From Hyphomicrobiales bacterium (lineage in GTDB: Bacteria > Pseudomonadota > Alphaproteobacteria > Rhizobiales > Beijerinckiaceae), in NCBI GenBank assembly GCA_028290285.1, contig JAQGKD010000007.1, positions 1 to 44,442 on the forward strand: a DNA stretch of 44,442 nt. Reading direction: 5' to 3'. A model generated the notes under the pieces. The model saw nothing but the letters and a program-made list of their open reading frames with translations. It ran no database searches and was not told the DNA's origin. Shown here piece after piece: positions 43,113-44,442 of this stretch (within the stretch, counting starts at the first letter, position 1; each line of letters opens with the position of its first letter). The position numbers and the translations under genes were made by a program.

Positions 43113-44442
43113 TCAATAGCGATAGTGGTCCGTCTTGTAGGGGCCCTGCTCGGGCAGACCGAGATAGGTCGCCTGCTGCTCGGTCAACTTGGTCAGTTTC
43201 ACGCCGATCTTGTCGAGATGGAGGGCGGCCACCTTCTCGTCGAGGTGCTTGGGCAGCGTGTAGACCTTCTTCTCGTACTGGCCCTGCTTCGTCCAGAGCT
43301 CGATCTGGGCGAGCGTCTGGTTGGTGAAGGAGGCGGACATGACGAAGGACGGGTGGCCGGTCGCGTTACCGAGATTGACCAGGCGTCCCTCCGACAGAAG
43401 GATGATGCGGCGGCCCGACGGGAACTCGATCTCGTCGACCTGCGGCTTCACGTTCGACCACTTGAGGTTCTTCAGGCCGGCGACCTGAATTTCCGAGTCG
43501 AAGTGACCGATGTTGCAGACGATCGAGCGGTCCTTCATGGCGCGCATGTGCTCGACGGTGATGACGTCGACGTTGCCGGTCGCGGTCACGAAGATGTCGG
43601 CGCGGGGCGCTGCATCTTCCATGGTCGTCACTTCATAGCCTTCCATCGCCGCCTGGAGGGCGCAGATCGGATCGATTTCGGAAACCATGACACGGCAGCC
43701 GGCCTGACGGAGCGACGCGGCGGAGCCCTTGCCCACGTCGCCGAAGCCCGCGACCATCGCGACCTTGCCCGACATCATGACGTCGGTGCCGCGACGAATG
43801 CCGTCGACCAGCGATTCACGGCAGCCGTAGAGATTGTCGAACTTCGACTTGGTGACGGAATCGTTGACGTTGATCGCGGGCCAGAGGAGCTTGCCCTCTT
43901 TCTCCATGTTGTAGAGGCGATGCACGCCCGTGGTCGTCTCCTCGGAGACGCCCTTGATGGCGACGCCGTTGCGGCCGTACCAACCCGGGTTTGATTTGAG
44001 GCGCTTCTTGATCGATGCGAAGAGAACTTCCTCTTCCTCGTTGCTGGCCTTTTCGAGGAAGGTGACATCGCCCGCTTCGGCGCGCATGCCGAGATGGATC
44101 AGCATGGTGGCGTCGCCGCCATCGTCGAGGATCAGGTTCGGCGTGCCGCCGTCAGCCCATTCGAAAATGCGGTGGGTGTAATCCCAATAGTCTTCGAGGC
44201 TCTCGCCCTTGATCGCGAAAACCGGCGTGCCGGCAGCAGCGATCGCGGCGGCGGCGTGGTCCTGCGTCGAATAGATGTTGCACGAGGCCCAGCGGACGTC
44301 GGCGCCGAGCGCCTTCAGCGTCTCGATCAGCACGCCGGTCTGGATGGTCATGTGCAGCGAGCCGGCGATGCGGGCGCCCTTGAGCGGCTGCGAGGCACCG
44401 TATTCGGCGCGCGTCGACATGAGGCCGGGCATTTCCGTCTCG
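43113..44442 (-). CDS. ahcY: Adenosylhomocysteinase, N-terminus cut by window edge
   Basis: The frame reads through the right edge; the residues before the first visible Met are E-T-E, matching the family's A-E-T-E-M-P-G-L-M, so about 30 residues are missing and the apparent ATG at 44432 is internal. It hydrolyses S-adenosylhomocysteine to adenosine and homocysteine in the methyl cycle. Visible landmarks are the substrate segment S-L-H-M-T-I-Q-T, the [17 protein letters not shown] region, the NAD-binding [10 protein letters not shown], and the C-terminal K-T-D-H-Y-R-Y that closes the cofactor site. The start and any upstream SAH riboswitch are outside the window. Confidence 0.97.
   Translation of the reverse strand, partial: ETEMPGLMSTRAEYGASQPLKGARIAGSLHMTIQTGVLIETLKALGADVRWASCNIYSTQDHAAAAIAAAGTPVFAIKGESLEDYWDYTHRIFEWADGGTPNLILDDGGDATMLIHLGMRAEAGDVTFLEKASNEEEEVLFASIKKRLKSNPGWYGRNGVAIKGVSEETTTGVHRLYNMEKEGKLLWPAINVNDSVTKSKFDNLYGCRESLVDGIRRGTDVMMSGKVAMVAGFGDVGKGSAASLRQAGCRVMVSEIDPICALQAAMEGYEVTTMEDAAPRADIFVTATGNVDVITVEHMRAMKDRSIVCNIGHFDSEIQVAGLKNLKWSNVKPQVDEIEFPSGRRIILLSEGRLVNLGNATGHPSFVMSASFTNQTLAQIELWTKQGQYEKKVYTLPKHLDEKVAALHLDKIGVKLTKLTEQQATYLGLPEQGPYKTDHYRY

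Noticed and set aside
40511..43327. A 938-aa plus-strand ORF opposite divL
   Set aside because: It is antisense to three PAS domains and the kinase core, and composition is typical of a shadow frame.
44432..44442. ATG at 44432 as the true start of ahcY
   Set aside because: The frame is open to the edge and encodes E-T-E just before the Met, matching internal family sequence, so the gene continues outside.

Overview
The window comes from a GC-rich alphaproteobacterium, most likely of the order Hyphomicrobiales (Rhizobiales). This rests on three conserved gene neighbourhoods: chvI-chvG-hprK-EIIA(Man)-HPr beside pckA, the chain ahcY / divL / tsaE-kinase / murU-like / addB / addA / trxA / polA, and intergenic repeats of the kind scattered through rhizobial genomes. 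I cannot name family or genus from the sequence alone. I saw no rRNA, tRNA, CRISPR array, transposase or integrase.

Layout. (1) 1-2734: purine catabolism, with the start of uraD leaving the left edge, divergent uraH and puuD (urate to ureide), and a PfkB-family sugar kinase whose TTG start overlaps the puuD stop. (2) 2818-6496: RNase PH, a long 0.85-kb stretch with no convincing gene, then a TctA-TctB fusion permease ending in a clear terminator. (3) 6559-10138: ribosome-rescue hydrolase ArfB, an O-antigen-ligase-like membrane protein, and a convergent MsbA-type ABC exporter overlapping it by 32 bp. (4) 10144-13725: a cassette of about 3.5 kb bounded by a perfect 32-bp direct repeat. It holds a LysR regulator, a divergent DRE-TIM metallolyase gene broken by a one-base frameshift, and an AEC-family carrier. 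(5) 13750-18508: an orphan Tct-type periplasmic binding protein, an ABC-F ATPase and divergent pgi. (6) 18509-19401: an atypical small membrane protein between two intergenic repeat elements. (7) 19402-26180: the regulatory PTS genes coupled to the ChvG/ChvI two-component system, then a HugZ-like protein and PEP carboxykinase. (8) 26221-31433: a paired 46-nt inverted repeat, an NhaD-type antiporter, DNA polymerase I and thioredoxin. (9) 31526-42904: a tightly overlapping minus-strand chain divL, tsaE-kinase fusion, murU-like, addB, addA. (10) 43113-44442: ahcY, cut by the right edge.

How the genes fit together. The ChvG/ChvI-HprK-EIIA-HPr block is the known rhizobial link between envelope stress, nitrogen-PTS signalling and central carbon metabolism, and PEP carboxykinase lies next to it. 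The divL-to-polA block joins cell-cycle signalling, tRNA modification (TsaE), sugar-nucleotide salvage and double-strand-break repair (AddAB). Its first gene encodes a histidine kinase relative in which Tyr603 replaces the phospho-accepting His, the hallmark of DivL.

The most novel item is the 10144-13725 cassette. Its direct repeats, atypical base composition by eye, self-contained regulator with an adjacent 19-bp LysR-type palindrome, enzyme and transporter suggest an acquired organic-acid utilisation module inserted between a tctC-like gene and an ABC exporter.
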